Positions 1 to 8,096 of a stretch of 64,000 nt of DNA are shown one piece after another. The DNA is taken from positions 248,001-312,000 of the forward strand of contig JAAVJQ010000002.1 in the NCBI GenBank assembly GCA_012038135.1. Reading direction: 5' to 3'. Under the pieces are notes generated by a model. The model saw nothing but the letters and a program-made list of their open reading frames with translations, was not told the DNA's origin and ran no database searches. The first letter of the stretch is position 1. Each line of letters begins with the position of its first letter. The translations under genes were made by a program, and so were the position numbers. Source of the stretch: Salinimicrobium nanhaiense (GTDB lineage Bacteria > Bacteroidota > Bacteroidia > Flavobacteriales > Flavobacteriaceae).

Positions 1-623
1 TAAGATATAACGTGAGTGAAAATGACGCAGCCACCAATGGAGGTAGCATCTATCTCTTCAATGGCGCATCACCTGCCTCCATGAAAGACATCTTTGTCTA
101 CAACAATACCCTTTATATCGAAGAAAAAGCTTCAAACCCTTCAACTGCAGCCATTAAACTTTTAAAGTGGGAAACCATGAGCGAGAACATCAACTTCAAT
201 AACAACATTCTGGTAGCTGAAAATGGTGCAGATCTCGTACAGGTTCCTACAGGTTATCATGCAAATTTCATCGGAAATCTCTATCACACCACAGGAAACT
301 TCAGCATCAGCTATAAGGGCGTTAATCATAACTCTCTGGCCTCCTTCCGCAGCACTCAGAACGAAATCCACAGTGGAACAGACGTTGGAATACAGGCAGA
401 TCCTTTGCTTACAGCTCCCGGCAACGGAGGGACCATAGGTTTTGGAAATCCATTATCTAATCTATCCGCCTACAAATTAAAATCAAATTCACCTGCAATT
501 GATGCCGGAATCATTATTACCCAGGACACAGAAAAAGATTTCTACGGAAATACAATAGTTACAGATCCAGTCCCCGAAGTGGGAGCTCACGGAAATCTTA
601 ACCGAAGTAGTAGCTTCTATTAA
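1..623 (+). CDS. C-terminal part of a parallel beta-helix-type protein (5' end outside window)
   Basis: The reading frame is open from the window edge (first full codon at base 3), so the GTG at 12 is internal and the gene starts upstream. About 207 residues are visible. They are rich in Asn, Gly and Ser, with short strand-turn repeats such as INFNNNILV and the phrase SPAIDAG near the end. That phrase is typical of the last coils of right-handed beta-helix (pectate-lyase-like) proteins that bind or cleave polysaccharides. The chain ends in NRSSSFY with no recognisable type IX sorting domain. No catalytic residue can be assigned from this fragment. A strong hairpin terminator follows. The fold is an inference from composition and the SPAIDAG motif; the substrate is unknown. 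Confidence 0.6.
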   Translation, partial: RYNVSENDAATNGGSIYLFNGASPASMKDIFVYNNTLYIEEKASNPSTAAIKLLKWETMSENINFNNNILVAENGADLVQVPTGYHANFIGNLYHTTGNFSISYKGVNHNSLASFRSTQNEIHSGTDVGIQADPLLTAPGNGGTIGFGNPLSNLSAYKLKSNSPAIDAGIIITQDTEKDFYGNTIVTDPVPEVGAHGNLNRSSSFY

Positions 624-647
624 CCCCCGGCTTTAGATTTGCTGCTT

Positions 648-677
648 AAAAGCCACTCCTCCCCAAGAGTGGCTTTT
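648..677 (+). terminator. Rho-independent terminator after the beta-helix gene
   Basis: An 11-bp perfect stem (AAAAGCCACTC / GAGTGGCTTTT) with an 8-nt loop is followed by a short T-run. It sits 25 bases after the stop codon and just before the promoter of the next gene. Confidence 0.85.
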
Positions 678-686
678 TAATTTTCC

Positions 687-694
687 TATTTTTG
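687..694 (+). promoter_or_regulatory. Bacteroidota -7 box, TATTTTTG
   Basis: It matches the TAnnTTTG consensus of the Bacteroidota primary sigma factor. Only five bases separate it from the ATG at 700, so transcription should begin at or next to the start codon. No clear -33 TTTG is present. Confidence 0.6.
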
Positions 695-699
695 CACCC

Positions 700-1242
700 A
701 TGGAAAACCGAAAGCTCAGGAACAGCGAACTCGACAGGAAATCTACCCAAGAATTTAAGTCGGCAGAAAAGACTCCTGTAATTGTCATTTTAGACAACAT
801 AAGAAGCCTCAACAATATAGGCTCCGTCTTTAGAACAGCAGATGCCTTTTTAATTGAGAAGATCTGGCTTTGTGGCATCACTGCCGCACCACCTCATAAA
901 GATATTCATAAGACCGCATTGGGAGCTACAGATACTGTAGATTGGGAATATACTGAAGATGCCCTGGAACTGGTAAAGGGGCTACAGCAGCAGAATATTA
1001 AAGTCTTTTCTGTAGAACAGACTGAAAAGGCCATTTTCCTAAATAATTTTAAGCCAGAAAAAGATGCAAAATACGCACTTGTCTTTGGGAACGAAGTCAA
1101 AGGAGTGCAGCAAAAGATCGTTACAGCAAGCGACGGAGTGATAGAAATTCCCCAATTGGGCAGCAAACACTCCCTGAATATTGCAGTGAGCGCAGGGGTT
1201 GTGCTGTGGGATGTATTTTCGAAAATAAATGCTTTGAAGTAG
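700..1242 (+). CDS. TrmH/SpoU-family RNA 2'-O-methyltransferase
   Basis: A 180-residue SPOUT-class methyltransferase that should transfer a methyl group from S-adenosylmethionine to a ribose 2'-OH in tRNA or rRNA. All three SpoU motifs are visible: motif 1 at 32-50 (NNIGSVFRTADAF, with the catalytic Arg at 45), motif 2 at 127-136 (LVFGNEVKGV) and motif 3 at 149-170 (IPQLGSKHSLNIAVSAG, with Asn160). The first 25 residues are charged, and there is no separate RNA-binding domain, as in short TrmH-like enzymes. The ATG at 700 fits the adjacent -7 box. The target nucleotide cannot be told from sequence. Confidence 0.9.
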   Translation: MENRKLRNSELDRKSTQEFKSAEKTPVIVILDNIRSLNNIGSVFRTADAFLIEKIWLCGITAAPPHKDIHKTALGATDTVDWEYTEDALELVKGLQQQNIKVFSVEQTEKAIFLNNFKPEKDAKYALVFGNEVKGVQQKIVTASDGVIEIPQLGSKHSLNIAVSAGVVLWDVFSKINALK

Positions 1243-1290
1243 AGCTTAGTTGAAAATCGTGGCCTTTGGACCGCCTCCGGGTCTCTGCGC

Positions 1291-1332
1291 AAAACTGAAA
1301 CTCACAACTCGCAACTGGAAACTCGCAACTTT
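1291..1332. repeat. Low-complexity AACTCRCAACT repeat
   Basis: The intergenic DNA holds imperfect tandem copies of ACTCACAACTCGCAACTGGAAACTCGCAACT between two convergent genes. It resembles the short direct-repeat tracts at 24494, 30377 and 48659. No coding potential is seen. Confidence 0.6.
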
Positions 1333-1337
1333 TTCAA

Positions 1338-2459
1338 CTATCCCACAATCTCCCCCAACAGCTGTAAATAATCCTTTCTGTTATTCACGAAATCCAGTTC
1401 AGAAATATCGATGATCTTTACATTCAGTCCCGGCTGGGATTTAATAAAGGACAAATAGCTGCGGTTGATGTTCGCCAGATAATCGGCTTCAATATTCTGT
1501 TCGTAATCCCTGCCTCTTTTCTTTATATTTTCCAGCAAACGATCGGTGTTCTGGTAGAGATAAATATAAAGATCGGGCTTTACCAGCTCCTTATACATAA
1601 GATGGAAGAGCTTTTGGTACAAGGAATATTCATCGTCGTGCAGCGTGATCTTTGCAAAGATGAGCGATTTGAAAACGTCATAATCTGAGATTACAAATTC
1701 TGTGAAAAGGTCGTATTGGGCAAGATCATCAGACAACTGCTGGTAACGATCGGCCAAAAATGACATTTCAAGAGGGAAAGCGTAACGCTGCCCGTCTTCG
1801 TAGAACTTGGGGAGGAAGGGGTTGTCTTTGAACCTTTCCAGGATGAGCCTGGCATTAAAATCCTGTGAGACCATGGTGGAAAAACTGGTCTTCCCTGCAC
1901 CAATATTACCTTCCACGGCTATATAATTAAATCCTGAAAAAGAAAATTTCTTCGGAAGCTGTAATTTTTCAGGTACCAGTTGAATTCCTTCTTTTTCTGA
2001 AGCTTCAAAAAGCTCCTTTATTTTTACTTTTTTGACAGGATGTTTTACTTCCGAAGCAATATCGGCAAGCGGCGCCAGTACAAAATTACGATTTTGAAGT
2101 TCGGGATGAGGAATAATAAGGTCCGGGGTGGTGATCACTTCATCTTCTATAAGCAGAATATCAAGATCTATAGGCCTGTCGCTATAACCCTTGGCTGCAC
2201 CTCTTTCCCTACCAAAATCGAGCTCGATCTCCAGCAGCTGCTTGAGGATAAGCTCAGGTTCAAACCTGCTTCTTACCGCGATACAGGCGTTTAAAAAAGC
2301 ATTACCTTTAAAACCCCAGGCAGAAGTTTCATAAACGCCCGAAACTGCACTTACATCACCTGTTCTTTGCTGAATTTTCTCAACAGCTTTTTGTAAAAAA
2401 TCAAATCTGGCACCCTGATTGCTTCCAAGGGCTATATAAACTGTTTTTAAAGGGTTCAA
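1338..2459 (-). CDS. folK: FolK - deoxynucleoside kinase fusion
   Basis: A 373-residue two-domain enzyme. Residues 1-150 are 6-hydroxymethyl-7,8-dihydropterin pyrophosphokinase (folate pathway): ALGSNQG at 10-16, the RPIDLDILLI segment at 95-104 and the PHPELQNRNFVLAPL signature at 117-131. Residues 175-373 are a deoxynucleoside kinase: P-loop GNIGAGKTS at 184-192, the ERFKDNPFLPKFYED segment and an Arg-rich lid (KKRGRDYEQ). The kinase half should phosphorylate deoxynucleosides for dNTP salvage. The start is TTG: an in-frame stop lies three codons upstream and no ATG precedes the FolK core. The fusion is known in Bacteroidota. The nucleoside specificity is not evident. Confidence 0.9.
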   Translation of the reverse strand: MNPLKTVYIALGSNQGARFDFLQKAVEKIQQRTGDVSAVSGVYETSAWGFKGNAFLNACIAVRSRFEPELILKQLLEIELDFGRERGAAKGYSDRPIDLDILLIEDEVITTPDLIIPHPELQNRNFVLAPLADIASEVKHPVKKVKIKELFEASEKEGIQLVPEKLQLPKKFSFSGFNYIAVEGNIGAGKTSFSTMVSQDFNARLILERFKDNPFLPKFYEDGQRYAFPLEMSFLADRYQQLSDDLAQYDLFTEFVISDYDVFKSLIFAKITLHDDEYSLYQKLFHLMYKELVKPDLYIYLYQNTDRLLENIKKRGRDYEQNIEADYLANINRSYLSFIKSQPGLNVKIIDISELDFVNNRKDYLQLLGEIVG

Positions 2460-2531
2460 GAGTTGTTAAGAAAATTTAGTAAGACAGCAATAATTTCACA
2501 GCAAATTAAACAAAACAAAATAACATACTCT

Positions 2532-2539
2532 TAACTTTG
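2532..2539 (+). promoter_or_regulatory. Candidate -7 box TAACTTTG for the AsmA-like gene
   Basis: A TAnnTTTG match in the divergent spacer between folK and the AsmA-like gene. It would give a leader of about 80 bases. No clear upstream element is seen. Confidence 0.4.
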
Positions 2540-2627
2540 AAGGAAAGAGTTTCAACAATGTACTCCTCCTCAAAACCTAGGGCCAAATCCTTATTTTAAA
2601 GGGGATGAAACTTAAAAAATATCTGTA

Positions 2628-5276
2628 ATGAAAAAGTTTTTAAAAATATTCGGAATTATACTGGGAGTGATCCTCCTGTTGCTATTCCTTACTCCTTTCA
2701 TTTTTGAAAAACAGTTGAAAGAGCTGGTGCAGGACACTATCAATAAAAATTTAAATGCACAGGTGGCTTTTGCTGATATTGATCTTAGCATCTTCAGGAA
2801 TTTCCCCGATGCTACTCTGGGGATCGAAAATATAAGCGTCATCAATAATGCGCCTTTTGAGGGAGATACTTTGGCAATTAGCGATGAGGTGATCCTGCAA
2901 ATGTCTATCATGGAACTCTTTAAAGGTGGTGATGAACCCAGGAAGATCGACGTACTAAAGATCAGGAATACACTGCTTAACATCAAGGTGGACTCCCTGG
3001 GCAATAACAATTATGATATCGCAATTGAGGATACCATTTCTACCACGACTTCTACGGGAGGGGGCTTCAGTTTTGACGTGGAGCATTACGAGATCACGAA
3101 TTCAAGAGTAAATTATGACGACAGGGCTGCTAATATGCGCCTTGTGGTAGAGGATCTCAATCACGAAGGTACCGGAGATTTTTCGGCAAAAACTTCCACT
3201 TTGAGCACCTATTCCACCGCTCTTGTTAGTTATGAAATGGACAGCATCAAATACCTTAACCGCAATAAGCTGCAGCTCGATGCCGATTTTGAGATGGACC
3301 TGGAGAAGATGCGGTTTACATTTCTGGAAAATGAAGCCCTGATCAATCAGTTACCGCTCACTTTTGACGGTTATGTGCAGGTGAATGAAGACAATAATGA
3401 ACTGGACCTGCAATTTAAGACCCCTACCTCCTCCTTTAAGAACTTCCTGGCGGTGATCCCCGAAGAATATTCTAAGAATATAGAAAATGTGGAAACCAGG
3501 GGAGATTTTGTAGTGGAGGGTTTCATCCGGGGAATTGTGGATGAAACTTATATCCCAAAAATGCAGATCAATATTGCCTCTAATAATGCCTCTTTTAAAT
3601 ACCCGGACCTGCCAAAAGCGGTAGAAGATATTAACATTGCTGCCGTGGTCATGAATGAGACCGGCATTGCTGAAGACACATACATTAATATAGATAAACT
3701 CAATTTTAGGATAGATCGGGATGCATTTAGAGCAAACGGAAGCATCAGAAATCTTACTGAAAATATGCTGATCAATATGGCGCTTCAGGGCACTATCAAT
3801 CTGGCAAATATCACCCAGGCCTATCCCCTGGAACTGGAACAGGATCTCAACGGTATTGTTACCGCCGATGTCACTACCAGCTTCGATATGAATTCGGTAG
3901 AAAATGAGCAGTATCAAAATGTGAAGAGCAGCGGTACCGCCAGCATCAGGGATTTCAGGTATAGTTCGCCTGAAATACCCAACGAAATCAATGTGGCTAC
4001 TGCACAAATAAAATTTAATCCCGCTACCGTAACTCTTGAAGATTTTACAGCTACTACAGGGCAAACCGATTTGGCGGTGAATGGAACCATCCAGAACTTG
4101 ATGGGGTATCTTTTCACAGATCAAAAGCTGAAAGGGAATTTTAACGTGAGGTCTAATACCTTTTCTGTAAATGACTTTATGGTAAAGGAAACGGAAGCCC
4201 CTACTGAAGGAGCTGAAGCCGAAACCACTACCGTAGCAGCTTCAGAAAAAGAAGCGATCAAGATCCCGTCTTTCCTTGATGCCAACCTGGATTTTGTAGC
4301 TAAAAGGGTCTTATACGACAATCTTGTTCTGGAAAACACTACCGGAAACCTCCGCATTGTGGATGAAACCGCCAGCCTAACCAACGTCTCCTCAAACATT
4401 TTCGGCGGAAATATCCTGCTCAACGGTAGCGTTTCTACAAAACAAGCAGTGCCTAATTTTACTATGCAACTTAATTTGAAGTCAATTGACATCGCCAGAT
4501 CCTTTAACGATATGGAATTGCTAAGGAATCTTGCACCCATCGCACAGGCGCTTCAGGGGCAATTGACTACCAATATTGATCTGCGTGGAAACTTAAATGA
4601 TGATCTCACTCCTCAATTGCAAACTCTTGCAGGTAACGCTCTTGCCGAGATCCTGGGAGCCCGCGTAAATCCGGAACAAACACCGTTACTGGCAAAACTG
4701 GATGAACGTCTCAATTTCGTAGACCTGAGTGATCTAAACCTAAAGGACCTTAAGACTAAACTCACCTTTAACAACGGGCAGGTAGAGGTGCAGCCATTTG
4801 ATTTCAATATTAAAGGCATAAAAGGAATAGCTTCAGGAACCCACGGGTTCGATATGAATATGAATTATAAAGTGGCACTTGATATTCCGGCCAGGTACCT
4901 GGGCAGCCAGGTTGGAAACACCCTTGCCCGTCTTAGTGCCGGGGAGCAGGAAAACATGACCGTTGCCTTACCTGTAATTATTTCCGGAAACTTCAGCAAT
5001 CCAAATGTGAATGTGAATGTGCAGCAGGCAGTAAATAATCTTACTCAAAGTATTATTGACACCCAAAAAGACCAACTTAGAGCAAAAGGTCGTGGGGCAC
5101 TACAGGATCTCATTACCGGAGGACAACGACAGGACACCACAGCGGGAAGAACGCCTTCACAAAGAGATTCCATAGCTAAAAAGGATCCAAATGAAGCTGT
5201 TAAAGAAACAGCAAGGGATATTCTGGGTGGATTACTGGGCGGAGCCAGAAGAAAAAAGGATACTACTCAAAATTAG
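2628..5276 (+). CDS. Large AsmA-like (bridge-like) envelope protein
   Basis: An 882-residue protein with one N-terminal membrane anchor (residues about 4-27, very Leu/Ile rich) followed by a long periplasmic chain of beta-strand repeats. Residues 30-90 (the KNLNAQVAFADIDLSIFRNFP region) match the start of AsmA proteins, and residues 590-800 (SFNDMELLRNLAPIAQALQG and the GIKGIASGTHGF region) match the AsmA C-terminal domain. Residues 820-882 are a charged, low-complexity tail. AsmA/TamB/YhdP proteins are thought to form hydrophobic grooves that carry lipids between the membranes. This is about 1.4 times the length of E. coli AsmA. The gene is a single transcription unit convergent with DUF2797, with only three bases between the stops. 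The exact role is inferred from the family. Confidence 0.8.
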   Translation: MKKFLKIFGIILGVILLLLFLTPFIFEKQLKELVQDTINKNLNAQVAFADIDLSIFRNFPDATLGIENISVINNAPFEGDTLAISDEVILQMSIMELFKGGDEPRKIDVLKIRNTLLNIKVDSLGNNNYDIAIEDTISTTTSTGGGFSFDVEHYEITNSRVNYDDRAANMRLVVEDLNHEGTGDFSAKTSTLSTYSTALVSYEMDSIKYLNRNKLQLDADFEMDLEKMRFTFLENEALINQLPLTFDGYVQVNEDNNELDLQFKTPTSSFKNFLAVIPEEYSKNIENVETRGDFVVEGFIRGIVDETYIPKMQINIASNNASFKYPDLPKAVEDINIAAVVMNETGIAEDTYINIDKLNFRIDRDAFRANGSIRNLTENMLINMALQGTINLANITQAYPLELEQDLNGIVTADVTTSFDMNSVENEQYQNVKSSGTASIRDFRYSSPEIPNEINVATAQIKFNPATVTLEDFTATTGQTDLAVNGTIQNLMGYLFTDQKLKGNFNVRSNTFSVNDFMVKETEAPTEGAEAETTTVAASEKEAIKIPSFLDANLDFVAKRVLYDNLVLENTTGNLRIVDETASLTNVSSNIFGGNILLNGSVSTKQAVPNFTMQLNLKSIDIARSFNDMELLRNLAPIAQALQGQLTTNIDLRGNLNDDLTPQLQTLAGNALAEILGARVNPEQTPLLAKLDERLNFVDLSDLNLKDLKTKLTFNNGQVEVQPFDFNIKGIKGIASGTHGFDMNMNYKVALDIPARYLGSQVGNTLARLSAGEQENMTVALPVIISGNFSNPNVNVNVQQAVNNLTQSIIDTQKDQLRAKGRGALQDLITGGQRQDTTAGRTPSQRDSIAKKDPNEAVKETARDILGGLLGGARRKKDTTQN

Positions 5277-5279
5277 TAG

Positions 5280-6074
5280 TTACTGAAGGGACAAAGTAAC
5301 ATTGAAGCCTTCATGCTTCCTAACGTTGAAGACCATTCCGTCTTCAAAGATGAGATATTGTCCTTTGATACCTTTTAAAAGTCCTTCGTAAAAAGGCGTT
5401 TTTGCCAGGTTTAGAGTTTTACATTTTTGGGGGTAAGTTATAACAGGAAATTTCAGCTCAAGCTCCTTTGAATTGGTCAGGTAGTAATCTTTTACTTCTT
5501 CGGGCAGGTACTGTCTCATGTCTTCACGGATTGCTCCCAAATCCAGGTCCTTTAGATTATTGGTGAGCATACTGCGCCAGTTGGTTTTATCGGGCAAATG
5601 TTCTTTTAAGGCAACTTCCGTAATTCCGGCGAGATAACGGTTAGGTACCTCGACAACCTCAATAGCTTCATGAGCTCCCTGGTCGATCCACCGCGTGGGA
5701 ATTTCAGATTTTCTGGTCACCCCTACTTTGACATTGCTGCTGTTGGCGAGATAAACAATATGAGGCTGTAACTGGGCTCTTTTTTCAAATTCCAGATTTC
5801 TGTCTTCCTGGTCCAGGTGCGCCTTGCTCAATTCGGGCCGAATCACCCATTCCCCATTTTCGGGACGCTCCATAAAGCAGTTGTAGCAAACCCCGTTGGC
5901 AAAGATCTTCTTCCTTTTTTGACAGGTGGTACATTGATAATTGAGGAAATTGATACTGAGTTTCTTATCCAGCACCTGATTCATATTGATAAAATCCTGC
6001 TCAAAAATGAGATAATACTGCACCGTTTCGGCCAACTCTGTTTTCATTTTGGTCAGGACGCCCTCGTAAGTCAT
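5280..6074 (-). CDS. DUF2797 zinc-binding protein
   Basis: A 264-residue soluble protein of the DUF2797 family, function unknown. A four-Cys zinc site is visible (C48, C51, C63, C66 in CTTCQKRKKIFANGVCYNC). It is followed by a segment (KVGVTRKSEIPTRWIDQGA) in which a conserved Gly-Val-Thr-Arg and a Trp-Ile-Asp-Gln-Gly sequence recall GIY-YIG-like nuclease folds. The ATG at 6074 is well placed. It diverges from the GH3-family gene across 108 bases and converges with the AsmA-like gene. A nucleic acid role would be a guess. Confidence 0.8.
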   Translation of the reverse strand: MTYEGVLTKMKTELAETVQYYLIFEQDFINMNQVLDKKLSINFLNYQCTTCQKRKKIFANGVCYNCFMERPENGEWVIRPELSKAHLDQEDRNLEFEKRAQLQPHIVYLANSSNVKVGVTRKSEIPTRWIDQGAHEAIEVVEVPNRYLAGITEVALKEHLPDKTNWRSMLTNNLKDLDLGAIREDMRQYLPEEVKDYYLTNSKELELKFPVITYPQKCKTLNLAKTPFYEGLLKGIKGQYLIFEDGMVFNVRKHEGFNVTLSLQ

Positions 6075-6182
6075 AAAAGAAGATATTTTTTAAGGCCTGA
6101 GTTTATTTTGCAGGCTTTGAGAATAGTTTTAATTTTAACCGGTTTCACGGTTTTTAGAAAGGCCTAAAGATAAAAATAAAAA

Positions 6183-7700
6183 ATGCCAATTCCGTTAGTT
6201 CATTCCGTTGCTTCCTGGTTCCTCAAGAAGCGTATCCATCAAATGGAATTGTTCATTAAATATCCTCACGAGGTCCAATTTGAACTTCTTAAAAAGCTTA
6301 TTTCCAAAGCTCAAAATACAGAGATAGGCCGCAAATATGACTTTGCCTCGATCAACACCTATGAGGACTTTGCAGCACGCGTGCCTTTACAGCAGTACGA
6401 AGATTTTGAGCCGCAAATTGAGCGCAGTCGCCGCGGGGAAACCAACATCTTTTGGCCTACTCCCATAAAATGGTTCGCGAAATCAAGTGGTACCACAAAT
6501 GCAAAGAGTAAATTCATACCGGTAAGTGATGATTCCCTTGAAAAATGTCATTACGCCGCTGGCAAGGACATGCTGTGTATGTACCTCAACAACAATCCCG
6601 ATTCCAAACTCTTTAACGGAAAAAGTCTGAGACTTGGCGGCAGCAAAGAGTTATATAGCCGCAACGGCACCCAATTCGGAGATCTTTCTGCAATTCTAAT
6701 CGACAATATGCCTTTTTGGGCAGAGTACAGCAGCACACCCAGCAATGAAGTGTCGCTCATGAGCAATTGGGAGGTAAAAATGCCGGCTATCGTTAACGAG
6801 ACCATCAGGGAAAATGTGACCAGTTTGGCGGGAGTGCCGTCCTGGATGCTGGTACTGCTGAATAATGCATTGGAAGCTTCGGGAAGAGAAAACCTTTTTG
6901 AGATCTGGCCTAATCTGGAGGTCTACTTTCACGGCGGAGTGAACTTCCTGCCCTATGCAGATCAATATCAAAAGATACTGCCATCGGGCAGTTTCAGGTA
7001 CTATGAGATCTACAATGCTTCAGAAGGTTTTTTCGCTATCCAGGATTCCAATGACTCTAAAGAATTACTACTGATGCTGGACTATGGAGTATTTTATGAA
7101 TTCATTCCCATGGACACCTTTGGAACTTCCGCAGAAATAGTGATACCCCTCTCTGAAGTTGAAGAAGAAAAAAATTATGCGGTACTTATTACCACAAATG
7201 GCGGGCTATGGCGGTACAAAATTGGTGATACCGTGCGTTTTACCTCTTTAGATCCCTACCGCATCAAAGTTACCGGAAGAACCAAGCATTTTATCAATGT
7301 TTTTGGAGAGGAATTGATCATTGAAAATGCAGATGAAGCTTTAAAAAAAGCAGCTCAACAAACCGACTGTGAGATCGTGGAATACACAGTTGCACCTGTC
7401 TTTATGCAGAACAGGGAAAAAGGCGCGCATGAATGGATCATCGAATTCAAGATCCCGCCACGGAATCATGAATTTTTCACCTCCTGCCTTGATGCTCATT
7501 TACAGAGTATCAACAGTGATTATGAGGCGAAACGCTTCAACAATATGACCCTCAATCCTCCTCGGGTGCACCAGGCAAGGGAAAAGTTATTCTATGACTG
7601 GTGTAAAAAACATGATAAGCTGGGAGGACAACACAAGATCCCGAGATTATCCAACCAGCGGACCTATGTAGAGGAGTTGCTGGAGATGAATGAAAGTTAG
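6183..7700 (+). CDS. GH3 (auxin-responsive promoter) family acyl-adenylating enzyme
   Basis: A 505-residue protein of the GH3 family, which belongs to the ANL adenylating-enzyme superfamily. Plant members join amino acids to jasmonate or auxin; bacterial substrates are unknown. ATP-binding motifs are visible: KSSGTTNAKSKFIPVS near residue 103, YNASEGFFAIQD near 278 and GLWRYKIGDTVRF near 341. The hinge region GRTKHFINVFGEELI precedes the mobile C-terminal domain. Length and motif order are normal for the family and no key motif is missing. The gene stands alone, with the repeat-rich gap downstream, so context gives no hint of the substrate. Confidence 0.85.
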   Translation: MPIPLVHSVASWFLKKRIHQMELFIKYPHEVQFELLKKLISKAQNTEIGRKYDFASINTYEDFAARVPLQQYEDFEPQIERSRRGETNIFWPTPIKWFAKSSGTTNAKSKFIPVSDDSLEKCHYAAGKDMLCMYLNNNPDSKLFNGKSLRLGGSKELYSRNGTQFGDLSAILIDNMPFWAEYSSTPSNEVSLMSNWEVKMPAIVNETIRENVTSLAGVPSWMLVLLNNALEASGRENLFEIWPNLEVYFHGGVNFLPYADQYQKILPSGSFRYYEIYNASEGFFAIQDSNDSKELLLMLDYGVFYEFIPMDTFGTSAEIVIPLSEVEEEKNYAVLITTNGGLWRYKIGDTVRFTSLDPYRIKVTGRTKHFINVFGEELIIENADEALKKAAQQTDCEIVEYTVAPVFMQNREKGAHEWIIEFKIPPRNHEFFTSCLDAHLQSINSDYEAKRFNNMTLNPPRVHQAREKLFYDWCKKHDKLGGQHKIPRLSNQRTYVEELLEMNES

Positions 7701-7783
7701 AGCCAGGATCGCTGCACTGCTATAACCAGGATCCAGGACTTGATTCCGGTTTTTGATTATGACCAGCCATCTTTAAAAAAGAT

Positions 7784-7989
7784 GCCGCTCCGCCGGAGCT
7801 CCTGACTTCCCCTAAATATTCCTGTAAATATTTCGCTCCTCCGGAGCTCACTTTCTTTTTAAAGATCTTTGATTTTCATTTCAGAAGAAATCCTTCCTGT
7901 TATTAAGCTCCGGTAGGAGCGATATGTCTATAGAAAATAATCCTCTAAGAATTCAATAAGCGCCGGAGGTGCGGCATATCTATTGGAAA
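7784..7989. repeat. Cluster of four GCTCC..GGAGC interspersed palindromes
   Basis: Within the 396-bp gene-free stretch 7701-8096 there are four related elements: 7784-7802 and 7834-7851 (CGCTCCnCCGGAGCTC-like), 7905-7936 (AGCTCCGGTAGGAGCGATAT then TCTATAGAAA) and 7960-7989 (GCGCCGGAGGTGCGGCATAT then CTATTGGAAA). The last two align along their whole length. From memory, elements of this kind (GCTCCGTAGGAGC plus ATAT and CTAT) are scattered through many Bacteroidota genomes. No open frame or RNA gene is seen in the gap. Confidence 0.7.
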
Positions 7990-8009
7990 CGAAAAACGTA
8001 CTACAAAAA

Positions 8010-8092
8010 AACCTCACAGGTCTCGGAGACCTCGTATGTTTGATATGCATGCGAACCCTTTGAGAGGTTTAAAATCCTGAAAGGGTTGATAT
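8010..8092. repeat. Composite palindrome: GGTCT/AGACC unit plus AACCCTTT/AAAGGGTT unit
   Basis: Two degenerate palindromes lie side by side just after the hemL stop. The first (8010-8041) is ACCTCACAGGTCTCGGAGAC followed by CTCGTATGTTT. The second (8053-8092) is AACCCTTTGAGAGGTTT, then ATCCTGAAAGGGTTGATAT. Near-perfect relatives of both units occur at 18513-18593 in the opposite order. Confidence 0.7.
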
Positions 8093-8096
8093 TAAT

